Positions 1 to 7,385 of a stretch of 15,188 bases of DNA are shown piece after piece; within the stretch, counting starts at the first letter, position 1, and each line of letters begins with the position of its first letter. The notes beneath the pieces were generated by a model. That model was not told the DNA's origin and made no database searches. It saw only the letters and a list, made by a program, of their open reading frames with translations. The position numbers and the translations under genes are program-made. The stretch covers positions 1-15,188 of the forward strand of contig CAZYGI010000085.1 in assembly GCA_964647255.1 (NCBI GenBank), read 5' to 3'. The DNA comes from CAWJEL01 sp964647255 (lineage in GTDB: Bacteria; Chloroflexota; Anaerolineae; CG2-30-64-16).

Positions 1-1
1 C

Positions 2-406
2 GCCGGCCGCACGTACACGCCGGCCCAGGAGCGCGCTTTCCTTCGCAAGATGCCGAAACGCTCGCTACTGAACATCGTATTGCTGGGGAAAGTTGTGGCG
101 GGGTTCCAGGAGTACATGCCCTATGCCACGTACACGTCCACCATGGATCATGTCGCCAGCGCAGGCACCTTCATCGCCGCCCCGGTGCGCGGGCGGGGCC
201 TGGGCCATGCGCTCAGCACGGTGACGTGGGCTGCGGCGCGCGCGGCCGGCTACACCAAGCTGGTGATTACCGTGCGCGCGGACAATCCTGAGGCGCAGGC
301 GTTCTACACCGGCCTGGGTTTTCAACCATGCGGCCGGCTGGCGCGCCAGGCGTTTGTGGACGGGAAGTACGTGGATGAGCTGTTGTACGAGGTATTCCTG
401 GAATGA
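2..406 (+). CDS. GNAT-family N-acetyltransferase, C-terminal part (5' end outside window)
   Basis: The reading frame is open from the left edge, so the gene begins upstream and 134 residues are visible. The protein would transfer an acetyl group from acetyl-CoA to an unidentified amine. The visible part carries the GNAT acetyl-CoA-binding motif A (PVRGRGLGHAL, the R-x-x-G-x-G pyrophosphate loop) after a beta strand (AGTFIAAPV). Motif B follows (DNPEAQAFYTGLGF), then a C-terminal strand (YVDELLYEVFLE). An internal ATG at 50 is possible, but it would cut into the beta sheet that precedes motif A, and the frame continues upstream without a stop. The substrate cannot be told from sequence. It lies 82 nt upstream of a small membrane-protein gene with no evident functional link. 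Confidence 0.85.
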   Translation, partial: AGRTYTPAQERAFLRKMPKRSLLNIVLLGKVVAGFQEYMPYATYTSTMDHVASAGTFIAAPVRGRGLGHALSTVTWAAARAAGYTKLVITVRADNPEAQAFYTGLGFQPCGRLARQAFVDGKYVDELLYEVFLE

Positions 407-488
407 CCGTTGGCCGCAAAGCGTAAGACGTGAGGCAGTAGGTCCTGTTTTGCTATTCGCTGAGCCGCGAAATGGTCTTGGGGGGAAG

Positions 489-722
489 ATGACACAACTT
501 CGTAAACTCTGGAACGATCATCCCAATCTGGTTTCCTGGTTCGCGCTCGCCGTCGGCATGGTCGTGATCGTCGCGGTGGCGGCGCGCAACGTGGGTTTCC
601 GGGCCGGCCAGTGGGCCGCGCTGATCGCGGCGACCATCGCCCTGGCCGGGCTGTGCGTCTGGATCATCAGTTGGGAAGACGGCGATGACGAGGACGCGCC
701 GGCCGCGCCGAAAAGCGAGTGA
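489..722 (+). CDS. Small two-helix membrane protein of unknown function (77 aa)
   Basis: I do not recognise a family. The protein has a short basic N-terminus (MTQLRKLWNDHPN), a hydrophobic segment at about residues 14-33, a short linker with R33 and R38, and a second hydrophobic segment at about 41-61. It ends in a strongly acidic tail (WEDGDDEDAPAAPKSE, about 62-77). The positive-inside pattern is ambiguous. The ATG at 489 is preceded by a purine-rich GGGGGAAG, whereas the longer in-frame start at 354 would overlap the upstream acetyltransferase. The spacer to dnaJ is 55 nt and is filled by heptamer repeats. The first repeat unit overlaps this gene's own stop codon. It may be co-transcribed with dnaJ, but no role follows from that. 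Confidence 0.65.
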   Translation: MTQLRKLWNDHPNLVSWFALAVGMVVIVAVAARNVGFRAGQWAALIAATIALAGLCVWIISWEDGDDEDAPAAPKSE

Positions 723-777
723 CCGGCGTCCGGCGTTCAGGTTCCGGTAACGAGCAACGAGTAACGGGTAACAAGTC
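717..777 (+). repeat. Degenerate heptamer tandem repeat in the dnaJ leader
   Basis: About eight consecutive 7-nt units can be read from 717 to 772. The best are GAGTGAC (717-723), CGGTAAC (745-751), GAGCAAC (752-758), GAGTAAC (759-765) and GGGTAAC (766-772), and the dnaJ ATG follows at 778. The array takes in the stop codon of the preceding small protein. The middle units (724-744, such as CGGCGTC and CGGCGTT) are more diverged but keep phase. Seven is not a multiple of three, so this is not coding repetition. No strong Shine-Dalgarno is present; the closest is the GGG within the last unit. Confidence 0.75.
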
Positions 778-1917
778 ATGAGTAAACGCGACTACTATGA
801 AGTTTTGGGCGTGCCGCGCGATGCGGACGAGAACGCGATCAAGAGCGCGTATCGTAAGCTGGCGCGCACCTACCACCCGGACGTCAACAAGTCAGAGGAT
901 GCCGAGGAGCGATTCAAGGAGGTCAACGAGGCCTATGAGGTGCTCAGCGACCCTGACAAGCGCTCCGCATATGACCGGTTCGGCCATGCGGCGGCCCAAG
1001 GCGGGTTCGGCGCTGGCGGCGCCGGCGCCGGGTTCGGCGGCTTCCCCGGTTTTGGCGACATCTTTGAGGATTTCTTTGGCGGGTTCGGCGGCGCGCGTGC
1101 GGCGCAGCGCGGGCCGGCCCGCGGCGCCGATCTGCGCTACGACCTCGACATCACCTTCCAGGAGGCCGTGTTTGGCGCGGAACGGGAGATCGAGGTGCCG
1201 CGCATGGAGGCCTGCCCACAGTGTCACGGCTCCGGCGCGGAGCCCGGCACCACGCCGGTCCGCTGTCCGCAGTGCAACGGCAGCGGCGAGGTGCGGCGGG
1301 CGCAGCAAACCATCCTGGGTCAGTTCGTCAGTGTGACCACCTGTCCGCGCTGCAACGGCGAGCGGGAGATCGCCACTACGCCGTGCACGAACTGTCGCGG
1401 GAGCAAGCGCGTGCGGGTGACCCGCAAACTGTCGGTAAGCATCCCGGCCGGCGTGGACGACGGCATGCGGATTCGGCTTGCGGGCGAAGGGGAAACCGGC
1501 GAGCGCGGGGGCCCGCCCGGCAGCCTCTACGTCCTGCTGCGCGTCAAGCCGCACCCGTTGTTCCAGCGCCAGGAAAACGACATCCTGTTGGAGCTGCCCA
1601 TCAACATCATCCAGGCCGCGCTCGGCGCGCAGGTTGAAGTGCCCACGCTTGATGGCAAGACCGAGCTGAAGATTCCGGCCGGTACCCAGCATGGTGCGAC
1701 GTTCAAGCTGCGCGGCAAGGGCGTGCCCATCCTGCACAGCAACCGCCGCGGCGATCAGATCGTCACCGTGCGGGTGGTGGTGCCTGACAAGCTCAACGAC
1801 AAACAACGCAAGCTGCTCCAGGAACTGGGCGAGACGCTAGGCATGGAATCGCTGAGCAAGGATAACCGCAGTATTTTCGAGAAGTTTCTCGACGCGGTGG
1901 GAGATGCGTTCAGTTGA
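778..1917 (+). CDS. dnaJ: Chaperone protein DnaJ (Hsp40)
   Basis: Co-chaperone that delivers unfolded clients to DnaK and stimulates its ATPase. At 379 aa it has the usual type I length. The J domain (residues 1-70) carries HPD at 33-35. A Gly/Phe-rich region follows (about 75-105: GGFGAGGAGAGFGGFPGFG). The zinc-finger region has four CxxC pairs at C146/C149, C163/C166, C189/C192 and C203/C206. The first two repeats are canonical CxxCxGxG. Repeats 3 and 4 read CPRCNGER and CTNCRGSK, with the last glycine replaced. The C-terminal substrate-binding domains end near residue 350. It is followed by prmA, as in the Firmicutes dnaK-dnaJ-prmA-rsmE cluster, but grpE and dnaK are not immediately upstream. 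No CIRCE-type inverted repeat is seen upstream. Confidence 0.97.
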   Translation: MSKRDYYEVLGVPRDADENAIKSAYRKLARTYHPDVNKSEDAEERFKEVNEAYEVLSDPDKRSAYDRFGHAAAQGGFGAGGAGAGFGGFPGFGDIFEDFFGGFGGARAAQRGPARGADLRYDLDITFQEAVFGAEREIEVPRMEACPQCHGSGAEPGTTPVRCPQCNGSGEVRRAQQTILGQFVSVTTCPRCNGEREIATTPCTNCRGSKRVRVTRKLSVSIPAGVDDGMRIRLAGEGETGERGGPPGSLYVLLRVKPHPLFQRQENDILLELPINIIQAALGAQVEVPTLDGKTELKIPAGTQHGATFKLRGKGVPILHSNRRGDQIVTVRVVVPDKLNDKQRKLLQELGETLGMESLSKDNRSIFEKFLDAVGDAFS

Positions 1918-1974
1918 CGATAGACGATGGGCAGGCGTCGAGTCCTTTTGGGGCTCGGCCAATCGTCGGTCGTC
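1916..1974 (+). repeat. Imperfect inverted repeat over the dnaJ stop codon
   Basis: The left arm 1916-1928 (GACGATAGACGAT) pairs with the right arm 1962-1974 (ATCGTCGGTCGTC) at 11 of 13 positions. Inside it, CGAGTCC (1938-1944) pairs with GGGCTCG (1950-1956) across a 5-nt TTTTG loop, with one T-G wobble. The whole region could fold as one long, interrupted hairpin that begins in the dnaJ stop codon. No T-tract follows, so a simple intrinsic terminator is unlikely. It may modulate expression of the downstream prmA, or it may just reflect heptamer repeats lying in opposite orientation. Confidence 0.6.
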
Positions 1975-1990
1975 ACTGGTCAATGGTCAT
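1961..1990 (+). repeat. Heptamer tandem repeat in the prmA leader
   Basis: Four units of 7 nt are contiguous: AATCGTC (1961-1967), GGTCGTC (1968-1974), ACTGGTC (1975-1981) and AATGGTC (1982-1988). They stop 15 nt before the prmA ATG. The Shine-Dalgarno GAGG (1995-1998) lies between the array and the start. The units share a GTC 3' end. Confidence 0.65.
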
Positions 1991-2003
1991 TCGCGAGGCG
2001 CCC

Positions 2004-2951
2004 ATGAACTGGATTGAAATCAGCGTGCAAGCCGACGGCGAGGCGGCCGAGGCGGTCAGCGAGTTGTTTAACCGGCTGAACAGCCGGCCCGACGGCCAGG
2101 GCGGCGCAGTCACCGAGGTCGGGGGGTTTGACCCGATCGGGGAAGATCATCACCCCATGGTGATCGTGAAAACCTATCTGCCGAGCGACGCGGCTGAAAC
2201 CCCGGATATCCAGCGGCAGATCGAGGAAGGGCTGTGGTACCTGGGCCGCATCTATCCGCTGAGCGAGCCGCAGGTGCGCAGCCTGGCTGAGACCGATTGG
2301 GCCAACGCATGGAAGGCGAGCTACCAGCCGTTGCGCGTTGGCCGGCGCTTCCTCATCATCCCGGCCTGGCAGACCACAGACGTGCAACCCGCCGCGGACG
2401 AAGTCCCGGTGATCCTCGATCCCGGCATGGCGTTCGGCACTGGCCTGCACCCGAGCACGCAGCTTTGCATGATGGCGATGGAGGACTTTGTCCAGCCCGG
2501 CCAGCGCGTGCTCGACGCGGGCTGCGGCTCCGGCATCCTGAGCATCGCGGCCGTCCGGTTGGGCGCAGCCCGAGTGGACGCGTTCGACATTGACCCGATC
2601 GCGGTAACGGCAACGCGGGAGAACGCGGCGCTCAACGACCTGCCGATCCCCATCCATGTCGTCACCAGCGCAGGGCCGGACAGCGGCGCGTTCTGGCGGA
2701 GCGAGAATGGCGCCCGGCGAACCTGGGATGTGATCCTGGTCAACATCCTGCCGCATGTGATCATCGCCCTGCTTGAAGCCGGGCTGCACACCTATCTTGC
2801 GTCGGGCGGCTCTCGCTCCGCGATGATCTTCGCCGGCATCATCGAGGAACGCGAGCCCGAGGTGCGCGCGGCGCTGGCAGAGCATGGGCTGACGGTCATC
2901 CGTCGTTTGGGTATGGGCGATTGGGTGTCGCTGGTGGCGGAAGCGAGTTAA
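2004..2951 (+). CDS. prmA: Ribosomal protein L11 methyltransferase PrmA
   Basis: SAM-dependent methyltransferase that methylates ribosomal protein L11. Its 315 aa fit the family. The ATG at 2004 is chosen because it has GAGG five nt upstream and gives the typical N-terminus MNWIEISVQ. A TTG further upstream would add 30 residues read out of repeat DNA. The N-terminal L11-recognition domain covers about 1-100. The linker motif DPGMAFGTGLHPST is at 139-152, SAM motif I DAGCGSG at 171-177, motif II acidic FDID near 194-197, and the NILPH motif at 247-251, which corresponds to the N-[IL]-x-x family signature. It follows dnaJ and stands 7 nt upstream of the nucleoside phosphorylase, consistent with one transcript. 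Confidence 0.95.
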   Translation: MNWIEISVQADGEAAEAVSELFNRLNSRPDGQGGAVTEVGGFDPIGEDHHPMVIVKTYLPSDAAETPDIQRQIEEGLWYLGRIYPLSEPQVRSLAETDWANAWKASYQPLRVGRRFLIIPAWQTTDVQPAADEVPVILDPGMAFGTGLHPSTQLCMMAMEDFVQPGQRVLDAGCGSGILSIAAVRLGAARVDAFDIDPIAVTATRENAALNDLPIPIHVVTSAGPDSGAFWRSENGARRTWDVILVNILPHVIIALLEAGLHTYLASGGSRSAMIFAGIIEEREPEVRAALAEHGLTVIRRLGMGDWVSLVAEAS

Positions 2952-2958
2952 GTGCGGT

Positions 2959-3732
2959 ATGAACAACCTGCGCCAGACATATCCGATCCTGGAATATGAC
3001 CCGGCTCTCGAGGCGGTCATCGAGCCGGCGCGGGTTGTCGAGCCGATCGGTGCACCCGAGTGCTGCGTGATTTGCTTCTTCCAGAAGGTCATCCGCAAGC
3101 TGGCACGGCAGAAGCGACTGACGCGCATCTCGACCCGCAAGAGTGAGGCCGGCGCTTACCCCGTCTATGAGATGGCGTTCGAGGGGCAACGCCTGGCGGT
3201 TTTTCATCCTGGGGTTTGCGCGCCGCTGGCCGCCGGGCTGCTGGATGAAATCATCCCGCTGGGCTGCCGGAAGTTCATCGCCTGCGGCGGCGCGGGCGTG
3301 CTCGACCGGGGGATCGCGGTGGGTCACGTCGTCGTCCCGACCAGCGCGGTGCGTGATGAGGGTACGTCGTATCACTACCTGCCGCCGGCCCGGGAAGTGA
3401 TGGCCAGCCCGGAAGGCGTCGCGGCCATCGAGCGGACACTGCGGGCGCGCAATGTGCCCTACGTGCTGGGCAAGACCTGGACCACCGACGCGATCTTTCG
3501 AGAGACGCCGGCCAAGGTGCAGATGCGCAGGGCCGAAGGGTGTCTGACCGTGGAAATGGAGGCTGCGGCCTTTTTTGCCGTAGCGCAGTTCCGCGGCGTC
3601 ACCTTCGCCCAGTTGCTTTACGGCGGCGACGACGTCAGCGGCGCCGAATGGGACCCGCGCGGCTGGGACAAGCGGATATCGGTGCGCGAGCGGCTGTTCT
3701 GGCTGGCCGCAGAGGCGTGCCTGCAACTGTAG
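2959..3732 (+). CDS. Nucleoside phosphorylase (PNP/UDP family)
   Basis: Predicted to cleave a purine or pyrimidine nucleoside with phosphate to free base plus (deoxy)ribose-1-phosphate, in salvage. The 257-aa protein has the family's GxGG core strand (FIACGGAGVL, about 107-115) and the loop VPTSAVRDEGTSYHY (126-140). The ribose-binding VEMEAAAFFAVA motif is at 198-209 with E199 and E201, followed by LLYGGDDVSG (219-228). The N-terminal 60 residues, with paired cysteines at 35-36, look lineage-specific. The start ATG is 7 nt after the prmA stop and has only a weak ribosome-binding site (AAGTGCGGT), so translation may be coupled. Base specificity cannot be decided from these motifs. A uridine-phosphorylase-like enzyme is plausible. 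Confidence 0.85.
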   Translation: MNNLRQTYPILEYDPALEAVIEPARVVEPIGAPECCVICFFQKVIRKLARQKRLTRISTRKSEAGAYPVYEMAFEGQRLAVFHPGVCAPLAAGLLDEIIPLGCRKFIACGGAGVLDRGIAVGHVVVPTSAVRDEGTSYHYLPPAREVMASPEGVAAIERTLRARNVPYVLGKTWTTDAIFRETPAKVQMRRAEGCLTVEMEAAAFFAVAQFRGVTFAQLLYGGDDVSGAEWDPRGWDKRISVRERLFWLAAEACLQL

Positions 3733-3748
3733 CCAGACCGAGCGGACC

Positions 3749-3770
3749 GTTCGCATCTGAGGATGCGAAC
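3749..3770 (+). terminator. Perfect 9-bp hairpin between nucleoside phosphorylase and rsmE
   Basis: GTTCGCATC (3749-3757) and GATGCGAAC (3762-3770) are exact reverse complements with a TGAG loop. The downstream sequence is CCCCGCGATTG and then a pyrimidine-rich stretch, with no run of T. It is therefore at best a weak or partial terminator, a 3'-end stabiliser or a small dispersed palindrome. The fold itself is certain from sequence; its role is inferred. Confidence 0.55.
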
Positions 3771-3772
3771 CC

Positions 3773-3817
3773 CGCGATTGTTTCCTTGTCTGCCCGTTTA
3801 CCAGTCTGCTCATCACC
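3773..3817 (+). repeat. Pyrimidine-rich octamer tandem repeat in the rsmE leader
   Basis: Octamers TTTCCTTG (3781-3788), TCTGCCCG (3789-3796), TTTACCAG (3797-3804) and TCTGCTCA (3805-3812) run head to tail up to 5 nt before the rsmE ATG. Alternate units are most similar, giving a 16-nt superperiod. There is no Shine-Dalgarno in this leader. The degeneracy is high, so the call leans on the same arrangement at other genes in the window. Confidence 0.5.
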
Positions 3818-4582
3818 ATGCACCGTTTCTTCGTCCCCGCCAAGTCCTTCGCCAGCCACCCGGTGGTGCTGACCGGCGACCAGGCGTTCCAGATTCGCCG
3901 TGTGCTGCGCTTGCGGCTCGGTGAGTCGGTCACGCTGCTCGACGGCCTGGGACACGCGTTTGAGGCCACCCTCATCGCGCTGACCGAGACCGAAGCCCGG
4001 TTCCAAGTGACCCGGCGCTGGCTCGCCGAGGGCGAGCCGCGAACCTTCATTACGCTCTACCAGGCCGTGCTGAAGGGCGATCATTTCGCCTGGGCGCTCC
4101 AGAAGGGCGTTGAAGTGGGCGTCAGCCGCTTCGTGCCCATCGTGTGCGAGCGGAATGTGATTGATGACCTGGATGCGGTGGAGGCCAAGCGCGAGCGCTG
4201 GGAGCGGATCATCCAGGAGGCTGCTGAGCAGAGCGGCCGCGGCCGGCTGCCGGAGCTGGCGTTGGCCGAGCTGTTCGGGTCGGCGGTGGCCGAGCGCCCG
4301 GATCTCCCGCCTTCGGCGGCCGCAGCGCCGGAGATTCGGCTCCTCCCCTGGGAGAATGAGCGTGCCGTGCGTCTGCGCGAGGCGCTGGCCGGCTGTAACT
4401 TTGCCGTGGGCGCGCGCATCTCAGTTTTTGTTGGGCCGGAGGGAGGTTTCTCTGAGGCGGAGATCGCCCTGGCCCAGCGCTACGGCATCCGGCCCGTGAC
4501 GTTGGGCCCGCGCATCTTGCGCGCCGAGACCGCCGGAGTCGTGGCGGCAACGTTGATTTTGCATGAAGCGGGAGAGATTTGA
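3818..4582 (+). CDS. rsmE: 16S rRNA (uracil(1498)-N(3))-methyltransferase RsmE
   Basis: SPOUT-class methyltransferase that modifies U1498 of 16S rRNA in the decoding region. At 254 aa it is near the usual length. The N-terminal PUA-like domain (MHRFFVPAKS...HPVVLTGDQAFQIRRVLRLRLGE, 1-70) leads into the SPOUT domain. That domain shows KGDHFAWALQKGVEVGV (86-102), the AEQSGRGRLPEL segment (136-147), GPEGGF (206-211) and the knot motif LGPRILRAETA (229-239). The ATG at 3818 fits the family N-terminus exactly although no Shine-Dalgarno precedes it. In Firmicutes rsmE directly follows prmA; here a nucleoside phosphorylase gene and an 85-nt spacer with a hairpin separate them. Its stop codon abuts the trxB start with no gap. 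Confidence 0.95.
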   Translation: MHRFFVPAKSFASHPVVLTGDQAFQIRRVLRLRLGESVTLLDGLGHAFEATLIALTETEARFQVTRRWLAEGEPRTFITLYQAVLKGDHFAWALQKGVEVGVSRFVPIVCERNVIDDLDAVEAKRERWERIIQEAAEQSGRGRLPELALAELFGSAVAERPDLPPSAAAAPEIRLLPWENERAVRLREALAGCNFAVGARISVFVGPEGGFSEAEIALAQRYGIRPVTLGPRILRAETAGVVAATLILHEAGEI

Positions 4583-5578
<996 letters not shown>

Positions 5579-5590
5579 GGGGCAAGATTT

Positions 5591-5648
5591 GTAGTGATGA
5601 CTTTAGTCGTTCCGGCTGATCTTCGGAACGACTGAAGTCGTTTACTAC
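5591..5648. repeat. Nested palindromic intergenic element (REP/MITE-like)
   Basis: The left arm 5591-5614 (GTAGTGATGAC...GTTCCG) and the right arm 5624-5648 (CGGAACGACTG...TTACTAC) are reverse complements with a few mismatches and one indel, around a 9-nt loop GCTGATCTT. Each arm also holds its own small palindrome: the right arm has ACGACT-GA-AGTCGT at 5628-5641, and the left arm has a diverged copy. It lies between the trxB stop and the downstream acetyltransferase. Nested symmetry of this kind is typical of dispersed intergenic elements. It has no T-tract, but it could still act as a transcript 3' end. Confidence 0.75.
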
Positions 5649-5678
5649 CAACACGGCTGAGCTTCTTTCGGAGCCAAG

Positions 5679-6461
5679 ATGCTATCACCTGCTGGTGTTC
5701 AAGCCTACATCCGCAAGGCGGCTGCACTTACACATGAAGTCGTTGAGGCGCCGCCTTTTTTGCTCTTCTTCAATCCGAACGACGATCTGCGCTTCTACAA
5801 CTACGGCGTGCCGGTCGAGCCGGTGAGCTATCTGTCGGACGGCGTGTTGGCGTCGCTGCGAATCGTGTTCGCCGCGCACAGCCGGCTGTTGCGCTTCGAG
5901 TTCATCGCGGAGGCCGCGCCGGAGCTGGCTGCAACGTTTGCGGCCGCCGGGTTGGTTGAAGAAGGGTGCAATCCGCTGCTGGTCTGCACCCCGGACGGCT
6001 TGCGACCCCCGGCCGAGGTAGTGGGCCTGGCGATCCGCCGGCTGACGCCTGACTCGCCGCGGGCCGACCTGGCCGCGTTCATCAGCGTGCAGGGGCAGGG
6101 CTTCGGCGAGGAAGAGCGCGTCGAACCCACCGACGCGCAGGTCGAAGATTTGCGCCGCCGCGCAGGAAAGGGGAGCCACCCCTTTCTGAGCGTGCTGGAT
6201 GGCAGGCCAGTGGCGGCTGGCGCGTACACCGCGCCGCTCGGTGGCTTCACCGAGCTGGTGGGGATCGCGACGCTGGCGGAATACCGCCGCCGCGGCATCG
6301 CCGCCGCGCTCGTCACAGCCATGACGCGGGCCGCTTTCGACGCCGGCGTCCGGGTCGCGTTCCTCTCCGCCGCTGACGAGCGCGCCGGCCGGGTGTATGA
6401 GCGGGTGGGCTTCCGCCCGTACGCGACCGCGCTGGCGTACTGCGACGAAGAGACCAGGTGA
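5679..6461 (+). CDS. GNAT-family N-acetyltransferase with an extra N-terminal domain
   Basis: The C-terminal half is a clear acetyl-CoA-dependent acetyltransferase. A beta strand (FTELVGIATLA, 190-200) leads to motif A YRRRGIAAALV (202-212). Motif B-like AADERAGRVYERVGFRPY (231-248) and a final strand (ATALAYCDE) follow. The N-terminal half (1-115) resembles a degenerate GNAT lobe: the segment LLRFEFIAEAAPELAATFAAAGLVEEGCNPLLVCTP matches the usual helix and GF-like strand order without an acetyl-CoA loop. So this may be a tandem GNAT with one active site. The start at 5679 has GGAG (5670-5673) five nt upstream. The substrate is unknown. The gene converges with the aldo-keto reductase on the other strand. 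Confidence 0.85.
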   Translation: MLSPAGVQAYIRKAAALTHEVVEAPPFLLFFNPNDDLRFYNYGVPVEPVSYLSDGVLASLRIVFAAHSRLLRFEFIAEAAPELAATFAAAGLVEEGCNPLLVCTPDGLRPPAEVVGLAIRRLTPDSPRADLAAFISVQGQGFGEEERVEPTDAQVEDLRRRAGKGSHPFLSVLDGRPVAAGAYTAPLGGFTELVGIATLAEYRRRGIAAALVTAMTRAAFDAGVRVAFLSAADERAGRVYERVGFRPYATALAYCDEETR

Positions 6462-6470
6462 CGCGGGAAA

Positions 6471-6505
6471 GGGGGGACGCGATGGCGCCCCAACCCCTGC
6501 CCCCC
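6471..6505. terminator. G/C-run hairpin between convergent genes (weak call)
   Basis: GGGGGG (6471-6476) can pair with CCCCCC (6500-6505) across a 23-nt loop that contains the palindrome GGCGCC. The element sits in the 51-nt gap between the convergent acetyltransferase and aldo-keto reductase genes, where a two-way terminator would be expected. The minus strand also carries three G-runs in close succession (G6, G4, G4), a partial G-quadruplex pattern. No T-tract follows on either strand, so a terminator role is a guess. Confidence 0.3.
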
Positions 6506-6512
6506 TATCTCG

Positions 6513-7385
6513 TCACCGGAACAGCGGCTCCAGCTCCTGGCGGGCGGCCAGCGCCTGCATCTCCTCGCCCGATGGCGCCCGCTCGAACCGGCTGGCCGCA
6601 TCCAGCACCTGCGGCAGGACGTGGATGTCGCCGAGCGTGTTCAGGAAGACGCCGGGCCGGCCCAACACATACCACACCGCCAGATCAACGGCGGCCTGCT
6701 CCTCCAGCGGCTCGTACCAGGTGGTGCGGGTCTGTGGCCGGTCACCCCAGCGGCGGCGTGCGATCCCCTTGATCGTCTGCACGGCGACGTTACGCTCCCC
6801 ACAGAGTTTCGCCAGGGCCTCGAAATCAGCCGCGTACTGCGGGTTGCGCATCAGCGGGTAGTTGTAAGGGAGCAGAACGGAATCGAAGTCGAAGCGCGCC
6901 AGGCTGCGCAGATGCATGGCCGGCGCGACGACCTCGTGCCCTGTGACGCCGATGAAGCGTACCAGTCCTTGCGCCCGCGCCTCCACCAGCGCCTCCAACG
7001 CGCCGCCCGGCCCTAACGCCACTTCCCACTCCGCAGGGTCCACCAGGAAGTGGAGCTGGATCAGGTCCAGGTGATCCGTTTGCAGCCGGTCCAGCGACTC
7101 GTGGATCTGCTGTTTCGCGCCCGCGTACGTGCGCTCCTGGGTCTTGGTCGCCAGGAAGAAGCGATCCCGGTGGCGCGGCATCCATGGGCCGATGCGCAGC
7201 TCCGCGTCGCCGTAGTTACGGGCGACGTCAATGTGGTTGACGCCGTATTCCAGCAGCAGATCGAGCGTGCGGTCGGCGTCGGCCTGGCCGCAGCTCCAGA
7301 ACGCGGCCCCGCCGAAGATGATGCGGGTGCTCAGATGGCCGGTGCGGCCAAAGGTGAGAGTAGGAATCATATTGGGCAACCTCAT
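6513..7385 (-). CDS. Aldo-keto reductase family oxidoreductase
   Basis: NAD(P)H-dependent reductase of carbonyl compounds with a TIM-barrel fold. At 290 aa it keeps the complete catalytic tetrad: D53 (NHIDVARNYGD), Y58, K81 (ATKTQ) and H112 (IQLHFL). The N-terminus has the LTFGRTGHLSTRIIFGG signature. The C-terminal LNTLGDIHVLPQVLDAA resembles the AKR group often called predicted oxidoreductases or MocA-like. The cysteine-rich ferredoxin tail of some relatives is absent. The ATG at 7385 overlaps the dehydrogenase stop as ATGA. A second ATG at 7370 (MIPTLTFG) has GAGG nine nt upstream and may be the true start. It is co-transcribed with the upstream 3-hydroxyacyl-CoA dehydrogenase. Substrate unknown. 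Confidence 0.9.
   Translation of the reverse strand: MRLPNMIPTLTFGRTGHLSTRIIFGGAAFWSCGQADADRTLDLLLEYGVNHIDVARNYGDAELRIGPWMPRHRDRFFLATKTQERTYAGAKQQIHESLDRLQTDHLDLIQLHFLVDPAEWEVALGPGGALEALVEARAQGLVRFIGVTGHEVVAPAMHLRSLARFDFDSVLLPYNYPLMRNPQYAADFEALAKLCGERNVAVQTIKGIARRRWGDRPQTRTTWYEPLEEQAAVDLAVWYVLGRPGVFLNTLGDIHVLPQVLDAASRFERAPSGEEMQALAARQELEPLFR

Noticed and set aside
723..777. CIRCE heat-shock operator upstream of dnaJ
   Set aside because: No TTAGCACTC-N9-GAGTGCTAA-like dyad is present; the spacer is filled by heptamer repeats.
892..1806. Long minus-strand open frame (304 codons) opposite dnaJ
   Set aside because: Shadow of a GC-rich gene; the plus-strand product is an unmistakable DnaJ and the antisense product has no domain.
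1914..2003. Extended PrmA start at TTG 1914
   Set aside because: It would translate the repeat-rich spacer and overlap the dnaJ stop. The ATG at 2004 has a ribosome-binding site and matches the family N-terminus.
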